64,000 nucleotides of DNA, from positions 499,598 to 563,597 of the forward strand of contig NZ_WOFO01000003.1 in NCBI RefSeq assembly GCF_010993705.1. The letters are read 5' to 3'. Made by a program: the position numbers and the translations under genes. The notes under the pieces are model-generated. The model saw only the letters and a program-made list of their open reading frames with translations, was not told the DNA's origin and searched no databases. Below, one piece after another: positions 43,075-52,601 of this stretch. This DNA comes from Cyclobacterium sp. SYSU L10401. GTDB taxonomy: Bacteria > Bacteroidota > Bacteroidia > Cytophagales > Cyclobacteriaceae. Position 1 is the stretch's first letter, and the number at the start of each line of letters is the position of its first letter.

Positions 43075-46074
43075 ATGAAAAGAATAATTTTACTTTCGGT
43101 ACTTGTGAATTTGGCATGGTATACATCCAAAGCACAAAGCACGCAGCACCAGAACAACATGGCTTCTACCTTTCAGGAGGCCCTGGATTTATTTCATAAG
43201 GACCAGTTTGCTTCCTCCAAAGAAGCCTTTGAAAAAATCGATTTTGAAGCCGCCGATTCCAACAAATCAACAGATGTAGCTTATTACATCGCCCTTAATT
43301 CACTCAGGGGAGATTTCCCTGAAGGGCCTTCGGTTCTGGAAGCGTTTATTATGGATCACCCGGGCCACCCCTTAAGTCATGATGCTGCCTGGGAATTGGG
43401 CAATTATTTCTTGGCCAGGAAGGATTACCGCAAGGCCATAGCAAATTTCAGCTTGCTTCAAGATGTACCCCTGATGGAAGAAAGGCATCCTGAATATCTT
43501 TTCAAGATAGGTTATAGCTATTTTCAACTTAAGAACTATGCGCAGTCGAAATATTACTTTGAACGGGCAAAAAGGTACAGGAGTCCGTTTCTGGCAGGGG
43601 CCTATTACTATTCTGGCTTTAGTTCCTTTAAACAAAATGAATTTGAGCAGGCCGTCGCAGATTTTAAGGAAGCAGGTAAATCCAGGGAATTCAGTTTAAA
43701 GGTCCCCTACATGTTGTCAGCCATCTACTACCAGCAGGACAAACTTGACAGCCTAATCGGATACGCTGCCCCGCTGGTAGGCAAAGCAGGCCTGGAAAAC
43801 AAAGCACAGATCCACTTATTGCTGGCAGAAGCCTATTATAATGAGCGGGATTTTTCCCAGGCAGCAGTAAATTACCAGGCTTTTCTTGATGAAAAAAAGG
43901 GCCAATTGTCCAGAGATCAGAAATACAAGGCGGGAGTGGCTAATTATGAAATGGGGCATTATGAAGCTTCCAGCAATTATTTTAAAGATGTTGCTTTGGT
44001 AAATGACGACCTGGGGCAGGTATCAAGTTACTTTTTGGGGCATGCTTACATACAATTGAAGAATTTACCTTTTGCGGCAAATAGCTTTAGTGCAGCCTAT
44101 AAGATGGATTTCAAGCCCGGTATCAAAGAAGAGGCTTTGTTTAACTACGCCAAAGTAAATTTGGAAATGGGGAAATTTCAGGAAGCCGTTTCTGGTCTGG
44201 ACAATTACCTGGATCAGTATCCCCGTGGTGAAAAAATAAATGAGGCAGAAAACCTATTGAGTGATGCCTTGATCAATACCAGTAATTACCTCCGGGCCAT
44301 TTCTCACATAGAGGGCATGCAACAAAAGTCAGATCGGATCAAAGCGGCCTATCAGAAAGTGACTTTTTATCAGGCGATGACCTACTTACGGGATAATAAC
44401 TTCAACGGAACCCTGGACCTTTTGAACAAATCCATGCGCTTTCCTATGGATAAAGGATTACTCTATCAGGCACAATATTGGAAAGGAGAGGTAAATGCCA
44501 TCAATGATAAACCGGATGCTGCCATTCAGGCTTATGAGCGTTTGCTGGCCATGAAGCCCCCTGGTAATGATCAAAGCTTGATTAAAACCCACTATAGTTT
44601 AGGCTATGCTTATTTCAATGAGGGGCAATACGAAAAAGCGGAGAACCAGTTTAAAGTATACACCGATAAACTCAGTAACAGCAATGAAAAGCAGCATTAC
44701 GATGATGGCCTGGTAAGGCTGGGCGATGTATATTATGTTCAAAAGAAATTTGATGCTGCTGCGAGTACCTTTAGAAGAGCAGTAAGGGAAAACAATCAGT
44801 ATAGCGACTATGCTTATTTCAGGGGAGGGGTGGTAGCCAATTTTCAGAATAACAATAACGAGGCCATCCGACAACTGGATCAGGTAATCAACAATTATCC
44901 CAACAGCCTTTACTGGGAAGATGCCGTATTTCAGAAAGCCCAGATCCACATGGAAGACCTCAATTACAGACAGGGAAGGGAGGTCTTTACCAACCTGATT
45001 TCATCCAAACCCAACAGTCCCTTTATTCCCTTTGCCCTGGAAGGAAGGGCAGTGGCCAATTATTCATTGAAAGATTATGATAAAGCTATTGAAGATTATA
45101 AACAAATTTTGAATCAGTTTCCCAATGCAAGTAATGGAGAAACGGCATTGGTGGGTTTGCAGGAAAGTCTTTCTCTCCAAGGAAGATCTGAAGAGTTTTC
45201 CACCTACCTTTCGGAATACCGCACTACCAACCCCAGCAGCAGTAACCTCCAGAATGTGGAATTTGAAGCAGCAAAAAGCCTGGTTTTCAACCAATCTTAT
45301 GAACAAGCCATCAAAGCCCTGGAGGGATTCATGAGAAATTATCCCAAGGCTTCCCAGGTACCGGAAGCGAAATATTATTTGGGAGATGCCTATTTCAGGA
45401 TGGACAATGAGGACAAGGCTTTGGCCTTATTCTATGAACTGGAAAATACTACCGATGTAAATCTAAAGAACCGGGTATTCCAAAAAATTGCTTCTATTGA
45501 ATTTGACCGGGGCAATTTCGATAAAACCATCCCTTATTTTCAATTTACAGCAGATAATGCCAGGAGCAAAGCAGAGGAATATGAAGCTTATTTTGGTTTG
45601 ATGCTTTCTTTTTATGAAACAGGCAATTATGAAAAAGCCGTAGAAAATGCGGACAAAATTCTTGCATTGGGAAATATCACTCCTGAAGCAGAACCCAACG
45701 CATGGCTGATTAAAGGGAAATCCTTGCAGGAAGCCGATGATGATACGGGAGCAGCAGCTGCTTATCAGGAGTTGGTGGACAATTACAATACCATTCAGGG
45801 GGCAGAAGGATTGTACCACCTGGCACGCATACAAACCGAAGCAGGAGCATATGCGGCATCAAACGAATTGATTTTCGAGAGATCTCAGGCATTCAGTCAG
45901 TATGAGTACTGGTACGGGATGCAATTTGTACAACTGGCCAAAAATTACCTGGCAATGGATGAAAAATTTCAGGCAAAAGCCACTTTGGAATCCATCATAG
46001 AGAATTCATCTGATGCAGGGGTGAAGCAGGAAGCCGAGGAGTTATTAGAAACCATCAACGCAACTGGAGAATGA
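43075..46074 (+). CDS. Giant periplasmic TPR-repeat protein
   Basis: This protein has about 999 residues from the ATG at 43075, chosen for its signal peptide (MKRIILLSVLVNLAWYTSKAQS); 43066 is an alternative. Almost the entire mature protein consists of tetratricopeptide or outer-membrane-lipoprotein-type TPR repeats, well over 15 units (for example YYYSGFSSFKQNEFEQAVADF, YYLGDAYFRMDNEDKALALF). The SPFIPFALEGRAVANYSLKDY-like units resemble BamD/YbgF (CpoB). It overlaps the outer-membrane barrel gene by 4 nt (ATGA), indicating coupling. It is probably a periplasmic scaffold for the Tol/Ton-like genes downstream. Confidence 0.85.
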   Translation: MKRIILLSVLVNLAWYTSKAQSTQHQNNMASTFQEALDLFHKDQFASSKEAFEKIDFEAADSNKSTDVAYYIALNSLRGDFPEGPSVLEAFIMDHPGHPLSHDAAWELGNYFLARKDYRKAIANFSLLQDVPLMEERHPEYLFKIGYSYFQLKNYAQSKYYFERAKRYRSPFLAGAYYYSGFSSFKQNEFEQAVADFKEAGKSREFSLKVPYMLSAIYYQQDKLDSLIGYAAPLVGKAGLENKAQIHLLLAEAYYNERDFSQAAVNYQAFLDEKKGQLSRDQKYKAGVANYEMGHYEASSNYFKDVALVNDDLGQVSSYFLGHAYIQLKNLPFAANSFSAAYKMDFKPGIKEEALFNYAKVNLEMGKFQEAVSGLDNYLDQYPRGEKINEAENLLSDALINTSNYLRAISHIEGMQQKSDRIKAAYQKVTFYQAMTYLRDNNFNGTLDLLNKSMRFPMDKGLLYQAQYWKGEVNAINDKPDAAIQAYERLLAMKPPGNDQSLIKTHYSLGYAYFNEGQYEKAENQFKVYTDKLSNSNEKQHYDDGLVRLGDVYYVQKKFDAAASTFRRAVRENNQYSDYAYFRGGVVANFQNNNNEAIRQLDQVINNYPNSLYWEDAVFQKAQIHMEDLNYRQGREVFTNLISSKPNSPFIPFALEGRAVANYSLKDYDKAIEDYKQILNQFPNASNGETALVGLQESLSLQGRSEEFSTYLSEYRTTNPSSSNLQNVEFEAAKSLVFNQSYEQAIKALEGFMRNYPKASQVPEAKYYLGDAYFRMDNEDKALALFYELENTTDVNLKNRVFQKIASIEFDRGNFDKTIPYFQFTADNARSKAEEYEAYFGLMLSFYETGNYEKAVENADKILALGNITPEAEPNAWLIKGKSLQEADDDTGAAAAYQELVDNYNTIQGAEGLYHLARIQTEAGAYAASNELIFERSQAFSQYEYWYGMQFVQLAKNYLAMDEKFQAKATLESIIENSSDAGVKQEAEELLETINATGE

Positions 46075-47750
46075 ACCAAATAAAATCTCTTTGTATGGGA
46101 TTCACCTTATGGGGAATGCTGCTGTCCATCCAGTCAAATGGCCAGGAGGGGCAGGAGCCGGATAGGGGAGAAATCAGGGATACCGAATTCATCATCCGGA
46201 AAGACAGGGTATTGAGTTTACCCAGGCAGTCCAGGGTTTTCGAAAAAAGCCCGACTTTACCTCCTGTAGCTGCCTCTACCAATTACAGTTATCAGGTTAA
46301 GGATTTTTTTGTACCCCTTGATCCCGTGGTACTGGAAACCCAGCCCTACCAAAAACCCTTCCCTTTGCCTGCCTATGACCAAACGCTGGGCAGCGCAAAA
46401 CTTGGATTTGGAAATTATTCTTCACCCTTGATCCGGTTGGATATACATAATTTGCCCGATCCTGATAAGTCATACGGACTGCATCTGAGGCATCAGGGGT
46501 TTTATACGGGACCTGTGGATGGAGAAAATTCGGCTGAAGACCATACTGAAATTGGTTTAAGTGGAAGTTTATATAAGGATGTTGTGGAAATTTATGGTAA
46601 CCTGGATTTTCAAAGGGACATGTATCATTTTTACGGCTATACCGCTGACCCTGAAATAGCGATTCCATCTGATAGCATCAAGCAAGTATTCAATACGATA
46701 AAGACTGTTGTAGGTATAAAAAGAATAGACCGGTCCGAGCCTTTTGATTATGGCGCCAGCCTTTCCCTCAGGTTGTTTAATGATCGGTATGAAGCCCGGG
46801 AAAGTGAAGCATTGGTCAAAGTCAGGGCACTATTCAGGGCCAATGAAAACCTCATCGGAGGAATTAATTCGCAGCTGGCATTTACCTCACCTACAGATGT
46901 CAAATATGAAGCGATCAACAGAAATTATTTCAAATTGCATCCCTATGCCCAGTATAACAAAGATGGCTTTCATGTGGAAATCGGCGCCAATGTGATTCAT
47001 GAGAATGACATTGTACCCAACAAACTGAAGGAATTTTATGTGTTTCCATCCGTATTCCTATCCTATCATGTAATGCCGTCCATTGGCCTGTATGCTGAAT
47101 ATAAAGGCGATGTAATAAGAAATACCTATTATGATTTTGTCCGGGAGAATCCTTTTCTGGGTCCTTCCGACCAGCTGAGAAATACCGTTCAAAATTATAG
47201 AATTGATGCCGGAATTTCAGGGAAAGCCAATGATGAAGCCAATTACAAAGCAGGATTAAGATATGGAGATTATACCAACATGCATTTCTTTGGCAACAAT
47301 GCTACCGATAGCACCCGGTTTCAACTCATTTACGATAACAATACCAGGGTAATGGAATACCATGCAGCACTAGATTACAAATTTGACCAGTATTATCAGC
47401 TGCAGGCAAGCGCCCATTATTTCCAATATACGCTTGACGAAATCAATACCGCCTGGCACAGGCCGGAATGGGAACTCCATCTCAACAATACTTTCACGCC
47501 GGATGAACAATGGACCTTACATGCCAATCTGAATGCTTTGGGAGGGATTCAAGCCATTAACCTGGCCGCTGACAGCCAAAGAAAATTGGATCCCATATTG
47601 GATCTACACCTGAGTGTAGATTATGCGATCACGGAAAGATTTTCAGCTTTCCTTCAGGGAAATAATTTACTGAATCAATCCTATGAACGATTTAACTATT
47701 ATCCGGTAAGATCCATACAGGTAATCGGTGGAATCGGATTTAAATTCTGA
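46071..47750 (+). CDS. Plug-less outer-membrane barrel (TonB-receptor-like C-terminus)
   Basis: This is a 559-residue protein with a signal peptide (about 1-24). A short periplasmic N-terminal segment (about 25-100) is followed by alternating aromatic beta-strands to the end (NNLLNQSYERFNYYPVRSIQ, final Phe), as in the C-terminal strands of TonB-dependent receptors. The plug domain and a visible TonB box are absent, so it is shorter than classical receptors (700-1000 residues). It overlaps the TPR gene by 4 nt and is followed by SPOR/TolQ/TolR/TonB-like genes, suggesting a common envelope complex. Confidence 0.75.
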   Translation: MNQIKSLCMGFTLWGMLLSIQSNGQEGQEPDRGEIRDTEFIIRKDRVLSLPRQSRVFEKSPTLPPVAASTNYSYQVKDFFVPLDPVVLETQPYQKPFPLPAYDQTLGSAKLGFGNYSSPLIRLDIHNLPDPDKSYGLHLRHQGFYTGPVDGENSAEDHTEIGLSGSLYKDVVEIYGNLDFQRDMYHFYGYTADPEIAIPSDSIKQVFNTIKTVVGIKRIDRSEPFDYGASLSLRLFNDRYEARESEALVKVRALFRANENLIGGINSQLAFTSPTDVKYEAINRNYFKLHPYAQYNKDGFHVEIGANVIHENDIVPNKLKEFYVFPSVFLSYHVMPSIGLYAEYKGDVIRNTYYDFVRENPFLGPSDQLRNTVQNYRIDAGISGKANDEANYKAGLRYGDYTNMHFFGNNATDSTRFQLIYDNNTRVMEYHAALDYKFDQYYQLQASAHYFQYTLDEINTAWHRPEWELHLNNTFTPDEQWTLHANLNALGGIQAINLAADSQRKLDPILDLHLSVDYAITERFSAFLQGNNLLNQSYERFNYYPVRSIQVIGGIGFKF

Positions 47751-47884
47751 AAAATTTGAAAATAGAAAACCTTCCGGGATTTTGAGGGGGTTTTAGAAGG
47801 TAAATATCAGGTAATTATTCGTAGCAATATTGGCGAATTGCTGGTTTTACTTTAGCTTAGTGGATTAAATCAACCATTTTTGAG

Positions 47885-48562
47885 ATGTCTGAAAATAAAT
47901 CTAAGGATCATAACAGCCAATCCGATAATGATGAGGACTTTGGGCTTCCCCCGGTAAATGTAAGTCCATTAAAAAGCGACCCACAAAAATTGGTTGCAGA
48001 AAAACCGGCTGTACCTGTAGCCCAGGAATCAGGTTCATCCTCCGTTCCTGATGCTGGAAAAAATCCTGAAAAGAAAGAAAAAAAAGACCGTACCAATTGG
48101 GTGATCTTGTTGATCCTGCTTTTTATATTAGCCGTTGGATATGGTGTTTACCATTTTGGACTGATGGAGGATTTCAATAGAAATACTCCTGAAGTGACCA
48201 CTGAGGATACAACGCCACCTGCTGTGGAAAGCCCTGAACCTGAACCAAGCCCGGATCCTGAAGCTGCTATTCCGGAAACTGAGGAGCCAACAACAGCACC
48301 CCAGCTCACCGAAATCGAAGGCCGAGAAGGTAGTCCCAGGTATTTTTTAGTAGTAGGTAGTTTTATAGACGACGATCTTGCCAGGGATTATTCCTCCAGA
48401 CTCAATAATTCGGGATTGAATACGTTTTTGGTGCATCCGTACGGCAATATTAATTTTTACAGACTGGCTGTTGGACAATTTGAAAATTTAGATTTGGCAT
48501 TGGAGGCCATGGAATCCTCCCAGAATGATTACAAGGAAAACTTATGGGTTTTGAAATACTAA
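47885..48562 (+). CDS. SPOR-domain membrane protein
   Basis: This is a 225-residue protein. A cytoplasmic acidic N-terminus (1-72) precedes one transmembrane helix (about 73-93, WVILLILLFILAVGYGVYHFG). A Pro/Glu/Thr-rich linker and a C-terminal SPOR domain follow (about 150-225, RYFLVVGSFIDDDLARDYSSRL ... FYRLAVGQFENLDLALEAM). SPOR domains bind denuded peptidoglycan at the division septum. The stop lies 1 bp before the TolQ/ExbB gene, so the envelope motor and a septal peptidoglycan sensor are co-transcribed. Confidence 0.87.
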   Translation: MSENKSKDHNSQSDNDEDFGLPPVNVSPLKSDPQKLVAEKPAVPVAQESGSSSVPDAGKNPEKKEKKDRTNWVILLILLFILAVGYGVYHFGLMEDFNRNTPEVTTEDTTPPAVESPEPEPSPDPEAAIPETEEPTTAPQLTEIEGREGSPRYFLVVGSFIDDDLARDYSSRLNNSGLNTFLVHPYGNINFYRLAVGQFENLDLALEAMESSQNDYKENLWVLKY

Positions 48563-48563
48563 T

Positions 48564-49265
48564 ATGATATTATTACAAACTTTGTCAACAGCTGATGGAC
48601 AGCAAACCGTAGATTCCCTTGCCTTGATGGAAGGAACCGGATCTTCAGATATCGGATTACTGGAATTATTGATAAAAGGAGGATACATGATGATCCCTCT
48701 CTACCTTTTATTCATCCTGGCTATTTTTATTTTTGTAGAACGGATACTTACGCTTAAAAAGGCCTCCAAAACACCAAAAGGCATGATCGATCAGGTCAAG
48801 ATGATGGTGCAAAGCGGGAATATTGAGCAGGCCAAAATGATCTGCCAGGGAGAAGAGACGCCCGTTGCCCACATGATTGCCAAGGGATTGGAAAGGATAG
48901 GAAGCCCTTTGAAAAACATAGAAGTAGCCATAGAGAATGTGGGTAAAATTGAAATCTATAAATTGGAGAAAAACCTGGGGCTCCTTGCTACCGTTTCCGG
49001 AGCAGCTCCCATGATTGGCTTTTTGGGTACTGTCGCAGGAATGATCCGGGCATTTATTGGAGTAGCACAGGAAGAGGGGATGGTATCCCCCAAACTTTTG
49101 TCCACAGGGATTTATGAAGCCATGATTACCACGGCTACCGGGTTGGTGGTAGGAATTGTTGCTTATTTGGGTTACAATTATCTGGTGACCCAGGTGTCTA
49201 AGTTGATACACAACATGGAATACACTACCATAGAATTTATCGATTTACTTCAGGACAAGAAATAA
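48564..49265 (+). CDS. TolQ/ExbB-family proton channel protein
   Basis: This is a 233-residue three-span membrane protein. The MotA/TolQ/ExbB domain has a long cytoplasmic loop and the pore helices GLLATVSGAAPMIGFLGTVAGMIRAFI and GIYEAMITTATGLVVGIVAYLGYN, with the conserved Thr/Gly and polar residues. It forms the proton-driven pentameric motor with ExbD/TolR. Spacers to both neighbours are 1 bp. Assignment between ExbB and TolQ rests on context: a SPOR protein upstream favours a division-linked Tol-like role. Confidence 0.92.
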   Translation: MILLQTLSTADGQQTVDSLALMEGTGSSDIGLLELLIKGGYMMIPLYLLFILAIFIFVERILTLKKASKTPKGMIDQVKMMVQSGNIEQAKMICQGEETPVAHMIAKGLERIGSPLKNIEVAIENVGKIEIYKLEKNLGLLATVSGAAPMIGFLGTVAGMIRAFIGVAQEEGMVSPKLLSTGIYEAMITTATGLVVGIVAYLGYNYLVTQVSKLIHNMEYTTIEFIDLLQDKK

Positions 49266-49266
49266 A

Positions 49267-49659
49267 ATGGCCTTACAATCTAAGAACAAAATCGAAGCCG
49301 CCTTCAGCATGTCTTCCATGACAGACATCATTTTCCTGTTGCTGATATTTTTTATGCTTACTTCATCCTTTATCACTCCCTCCGGACTGCCGGTAAACCT
49401 TCCCTCTAGCGAGAGTTCTGATATAGTGATGCAGGAAATCACCGTGAGCATCACCAAGGACCTGAGGTATGCCGTCAACGACCGGCAGGTGAACAGGAAT
49501 GAAATTAAAAATGAACTTACTGCGTTACTTAGTGAGAAGAAAGGATATGTAGTTTTACATATTGATAAAGAAGTGCCGGTTGAATACCTGGTGGAAATTG
49601 GAGGCATAGCAGCTGCACTGGAAGCCAATGTAACGATTGCAACACAACCATTTAAGTAA
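49267..49659 (+). CDS. TolR/ExbD-family protein
   Basis: This is a 130-residue protein with a single N-terminal transmembrane helix that carries the essential aspartate (D20 in MTDIIFLLLIFFMLTSSF) used for proton translocation. A periplasmic ExbD/TolR domain ends LVEIGGIAAALEANVTIATQP. It is the rod-like partner of the TolQ/ExbB pentamer. The gene is 3 bp upstream of the TonB-like gene. Confidence 0.92.
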   Translation: MALQSKNKIEAAFSMSSMTDIIFLLLIFFMLTSSFITPSGLPVNLPSSESSDIVMQEITVSITKDLRYAVNDRQVNRNEIKNELTALLSEKKGYVVLHIDKEVPVEYLVEIGGIAAALEANVTIATQPFK

Positions 49660-49662
49660 ATC

Positions 49663-50616
49663 ATGGAAGTCTGGGAAGACCAAAGAGAACAAGCAACCAC
49701 TAAAAGAAAGGCCATAATCATTACCTTCATCATGAATGTATTGATACTGACTGCCGTGTACTTTATAGTGGTATGGAAGCAGCCGGTTCCTCCCATGTCT
49801 CAATTTGGCCTGGAACTTAACCTGGGCTTTTCCGATGTAGGTACGGGCGAAAACCAAACCACTACACCGCCTTCCAGCAGCGAGGAACCTGCCACAGAGG
49901 CAGCAGCCCCTGGTGAGCCTGCCCCTCAGCCATCGGAAAACGCCGTCCCCACTAGTCCTCCCGAATCCACTCCTTCCCAAAATACCCCTCAGCAAAGTCA
50001 ACCCAAGGTGGAATCCCCATCCAGGGTGCCCAGCCCCATACAAGCAGAAGAACAACTGGAAGAATCCATAAAAGAACCGGAAAAAACAAACGAAAAACCT
50101 TCAGAATCTGCTAGTAATGAGGTGAAGGAAGCACCTGCTCCTGAAAAAGTAGAAGAAAAAAAGCCCACCGTAGATCCCCGAGCAATTTTTGGGGCAGGGG
50201 GGACCAAAGGCTCTTCCAGACAACCTGCTGCCGGAAGTCAACAGGGTGAATCCAATCAAAGCGGCGATGAAGGCAATCCCCAGGGCACGGTAGATGGCAG
50301 GTCCATCTTGCAATCCGGAAGGGGTAATACCGGAGATGGATCAGGTTACAACCTGGATCTGGCAGGCTGGGATTTTGCATCCAAACCCAATATTCAGGAT
50401 AATTTATCCAACAGAAACGGGAAAATTGTATTCCGGATAACCGTAAATGACGACGGAAAAATTGTACAGGCGATTCCTCTGGAATATAACGTCACAAATG
50501 AAGTAATGAATTACTACCGGACAGTGGTCAATGGTCTTTCGTTCAAACGGCAGAGTGGGAATCCCACCGCCGAATATTCTACCGGTAGAATTACTTTTAT
50601 CATAAGGGTTGACTAG
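49663..50616 (+). CDS. TonB/TolA-like energy transducer
   Basis: This is a 317-residue protein. A cytoplasmic N-terminus and one transmembrane helix (about 20-38) precede a long Pro/Glu/Ser/Lys-rich spacer (about 60-200) able to span the periplasm. A C-terminal domain follows (about 230-317; NRNGKIVFRITVNDDGKIVQAIPL ... GRITFIIRVD), resembling TonB_C/TolA C-terminal folds. It would transmit motor motion to an outer-membrane partner, plausibly the barrel encoded upstream. folC starts 9 bp after the stop. Confidence 0.85.
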   Translation: MEVWEDQREQATTKRKAIIITFIMNVLILTAVYFIVVWKQPVPPMSQFGLELNLGFSDVGTGENQTTTPPSSSEEPATEAAAPGEPAPQPSENAVPTSPPESTPSQNTPQQSQPKVESPSRVPSPIQAEEQLEESIKEPEKTNEKPSESASNEVKEAPAPEKVEEKKPTVDPRAIFGAGGTKGSSRQPAAGSQQGESNQSGDEGNPQGTVDGRSILQSGRGNTGDGSGYNLDLAGWDFASKPNIQDNLSNRNGKIVFRITVNDDGKIVQAIPLEYNVTNEVMNYYRTVVNGLSFKRQSGNPTAEYSTGRITFIIRVD

Positions 50617-50625
50617 TTTGAATCC

Positions 50626-51930
50626 ATGAATTATCAGGAATCCCTTGACTTTTTATTCCAGGCCCTACCTATGTTTCAGCGGGTAGGCGGCAGCGCTTTC
50701 AAAAAGGACCTCAGCAACACCTTTAAGCTTTGTGAAAGGCTGGGGCAGCCCCAAAACAATTTCAAAAGTATTCATATCGCTGGGACCAATGGAAAGGGGA
50801 GTACTGCACATGCCCTGGCTTCCGTGCTGCAGGAAGCCGGATACAAAACAGGCTTGTACACCTCTCCTCATTTGAAATCCTTTCGCGAGAGGATTAAAAT
50901 TAATGGCAAGGAAATCCCAGAAAGTGAGGTGATTGCTTTTGTGAAAGGCCATCAAGCCTACCTGACAGCACTAAAGCCCAGCTTTTTTGAAATGACGGTT
51001 GCTTTGGCATTTGACCATTTTTCCAAACAAAAGGTAGATTATGCCATCATAGAAACAGGGATGGGCGGTCGTTTTGATAGCACCAATGTGATCCAGCCCA
51101 TCCTCAGTCTGATCACCAATATAGGTATGGACCACACGCAATTCCTGGGCGATACCCTGGATAAGATCGCATTTGAAAAAGCAGGCATCATCAAGGCCGG
51201 CGTTCCGGTAATTATCGGGCAAACCCATCCCTTAACCGCCGGGGTATTTACTCAGCGGGCAGAAGAAACACAATCACCGATCACCTTTGCCGATCAAGGG
51301 GTGAAGGTTACCTCCAGGCGCTCTGAGGCAAATGAAGGGCATGTTGCCAATGCGGTCTATCAGATCAAGCCCGCAATGGGCAGTCTTCAGGAGATCTCCA
51401 TGGATTTATTGGGGAAATATCAGATTAAAAACCTTCCAGCTATCCTTAAAGCCCTGGAAATATTGCAGGCTATGGGACTGGAAATCAAAGATACACATAT
51501 TGCCAAAGGATTGTCACAAATAAAACGGAATACCGGATTAAAAGGCCGCTGGCAAATCTTAAGTCAATCCCCTTTAACCATTTGTGATACAGGACATAAT
51601 ATAGATGGATTTGAATCCATACTTTCACAGGTAGAAGAATTGGATCGGGAAACCCTATTTTTCGTTTTGGGTATGGTCGCAGACAAAGATCAGGACCAGA
51701 TCCTTTCTCTTCTGCCAAAAAAAGGGGTCTATGTTTTTTGTCAGGCGGACCAACCCAGATCCCTGCCGGCTGAACAATTAATGGAAAAGGCCAAGACCTA
51801 TGGATTGAGCGGAACCTGTATTCCTGATGTAAACCAGGCACTGGAATATGCTAAAAAAAGTGCCGGAAACAGGGATTTGATTTTTATTGGAGGGAGTACC
51901 TTTGTAGTAGCCGAATTGAACGAATTATAA
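50626..51930 (+). CDS. folC: Folylpolyglutamate/dihydrofolate synthase
   Basis: This is a 434-residue Mur-ligase-fold enzyme. The P-loop GTNGKGSTAHAL, the motif ETGMGGRFDSTNV and the C-terminal DTGHNIDGF are all present. FolC adds glutamate to dihydropteroate and/or folates, and most bacterial forms are bifunctional. It follows the TonB-like gene by 9 bp and precedes trmB by 5 bp, so the envelope genes and this enzyme are probably one operon without functional relation. Confidence 0.94.
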   Translation: MNYQESLDFLFQALPMFQRVGGSAFKKDLSNTFKLCERLGQPQNNFKSIHIAGTNGKGSTAHALASVLQEAGYKTGLYTSPHLKSFRERIKINGKEIPESEVIAFVKGHQAYLTALKPSFFEMTVALAFDHFSKQKVDYAIIETGMGGRFDSTNVIQPILSLITNIGMDHTQFLGDTLDKIAFEKAGIIKAGVPVIIGQTHPLTAGVFTQRAEETQSPITFADQGVKVTSRRSEANEGHVANAVYQIKPAMGSLQEISMDLLGKYQIKNLPAILKALEILQAMGLEIKDTHIAKGLSQIKRNTGLKGRWQILSQSPLTICDTGHNIDGFESILSQVEELDRETLFFVLGMVADKDQDQILSLLPKKGVYVFCQADQPRSLPAEQLMEKAKTYGLSGTCIPDVNQALEYAKKSAGNRDLIFIGGSTFVVAELNEL

Positions 51931-51935
51931 GAATA

Positions 51936-52601
51936 ATGGGCAGAAAGAAACTAGAACGCTTCAGGCAAAATGAAGAAAATCCCCATGTGGTACAAGCAGG
52001 CAAAAAGATTTTCGAAGAGATCAAGGGACAATGGAAATCCTTTCAATTTCAGAACGACCATCCCCTGGTGGTAGAACTGGCTTGTGGCAGAGGAGAGTTT
52101 ACCGTAGGTTTGGCCAGACAATATCCAGAGAAAAATTTTGTGGGTGTGGATATCAAAGGGTCCAGGATTTGGAAGGGGAGTAGCCAGGCGTTTGCCGAAG
52201 GAATAAACAATGCCGCATTTTTAAGAACACAAATTGAACTGCTGGAGCGGTTTTTTGCACCTGGTGAAATCAATGAGTTGTGGATCACCTTCCCCGATCC
52301 CAGGCCCAGAGAAGGTGATGAAAGGAAACGATTGACTTCTCCAAGATTTTTGGACAGCTACCGCCAACTTATGGCAGATGGGGGGCACATTCATTTTAAA
52401 ACCGACAATACCGGATTATTTAATTATACGCATGAGGTGCTATCTGCCAGTACAGATATCCGGATAATCAGGAAAACAACTGATTTTTACCTTTCCGACT
52501 GGAAAGACGAGCACCACGGCATCAGAACACGCTATGAAAAAATGTTTATGGAAAAAGGAGAAACCATCAAATACATTGAATTTTGTTTTATCCAGAGCTA
52601 A
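51936..52601 (+). CDS. trmB: tRNA (guanine-N7)-methyltransferase TrmB
   Basis: This is a 221-residue SAM-dependent enzyme that makes m7G46 in tRNAs. The SAM motif VVELACGRGEFTVGLARQYP, GVDIKGSRIWKG and the family signature TFPDPRPREGDERKRLTSPRF are intact. It is the last gene of the block. Its stop overlaps the stop of the convergent TrpF-like gene (CTAA). Confidence 0.94.
   Translation: MGRKKLERFRQNEENPHVVQAGKKIFEEIKGQWKSFQFQNDHPLVVELACGRGEFTVGLARQYPEKNFVGVDIKGSRIWKGSSQAFAEGINNAAFLRTQIELLERFFAPGEINELWITFPDPRPREGDERKRLTSPRFLDSYRQLMADGGHIHFKTDNTGLFNYTHEVLSASTDIRIIRKTTDFYLSDWKDEHHGIRTRYEKMFMEKGETIKYIEFCFIQS

Noticed and set aside
49555-50055. 166-residue minus-strand frame
   Set aside because: Antisense to the Pro/Glu-rich linker of the TonB-like gene; Gly/Arg composition reflects the complement of that linker.
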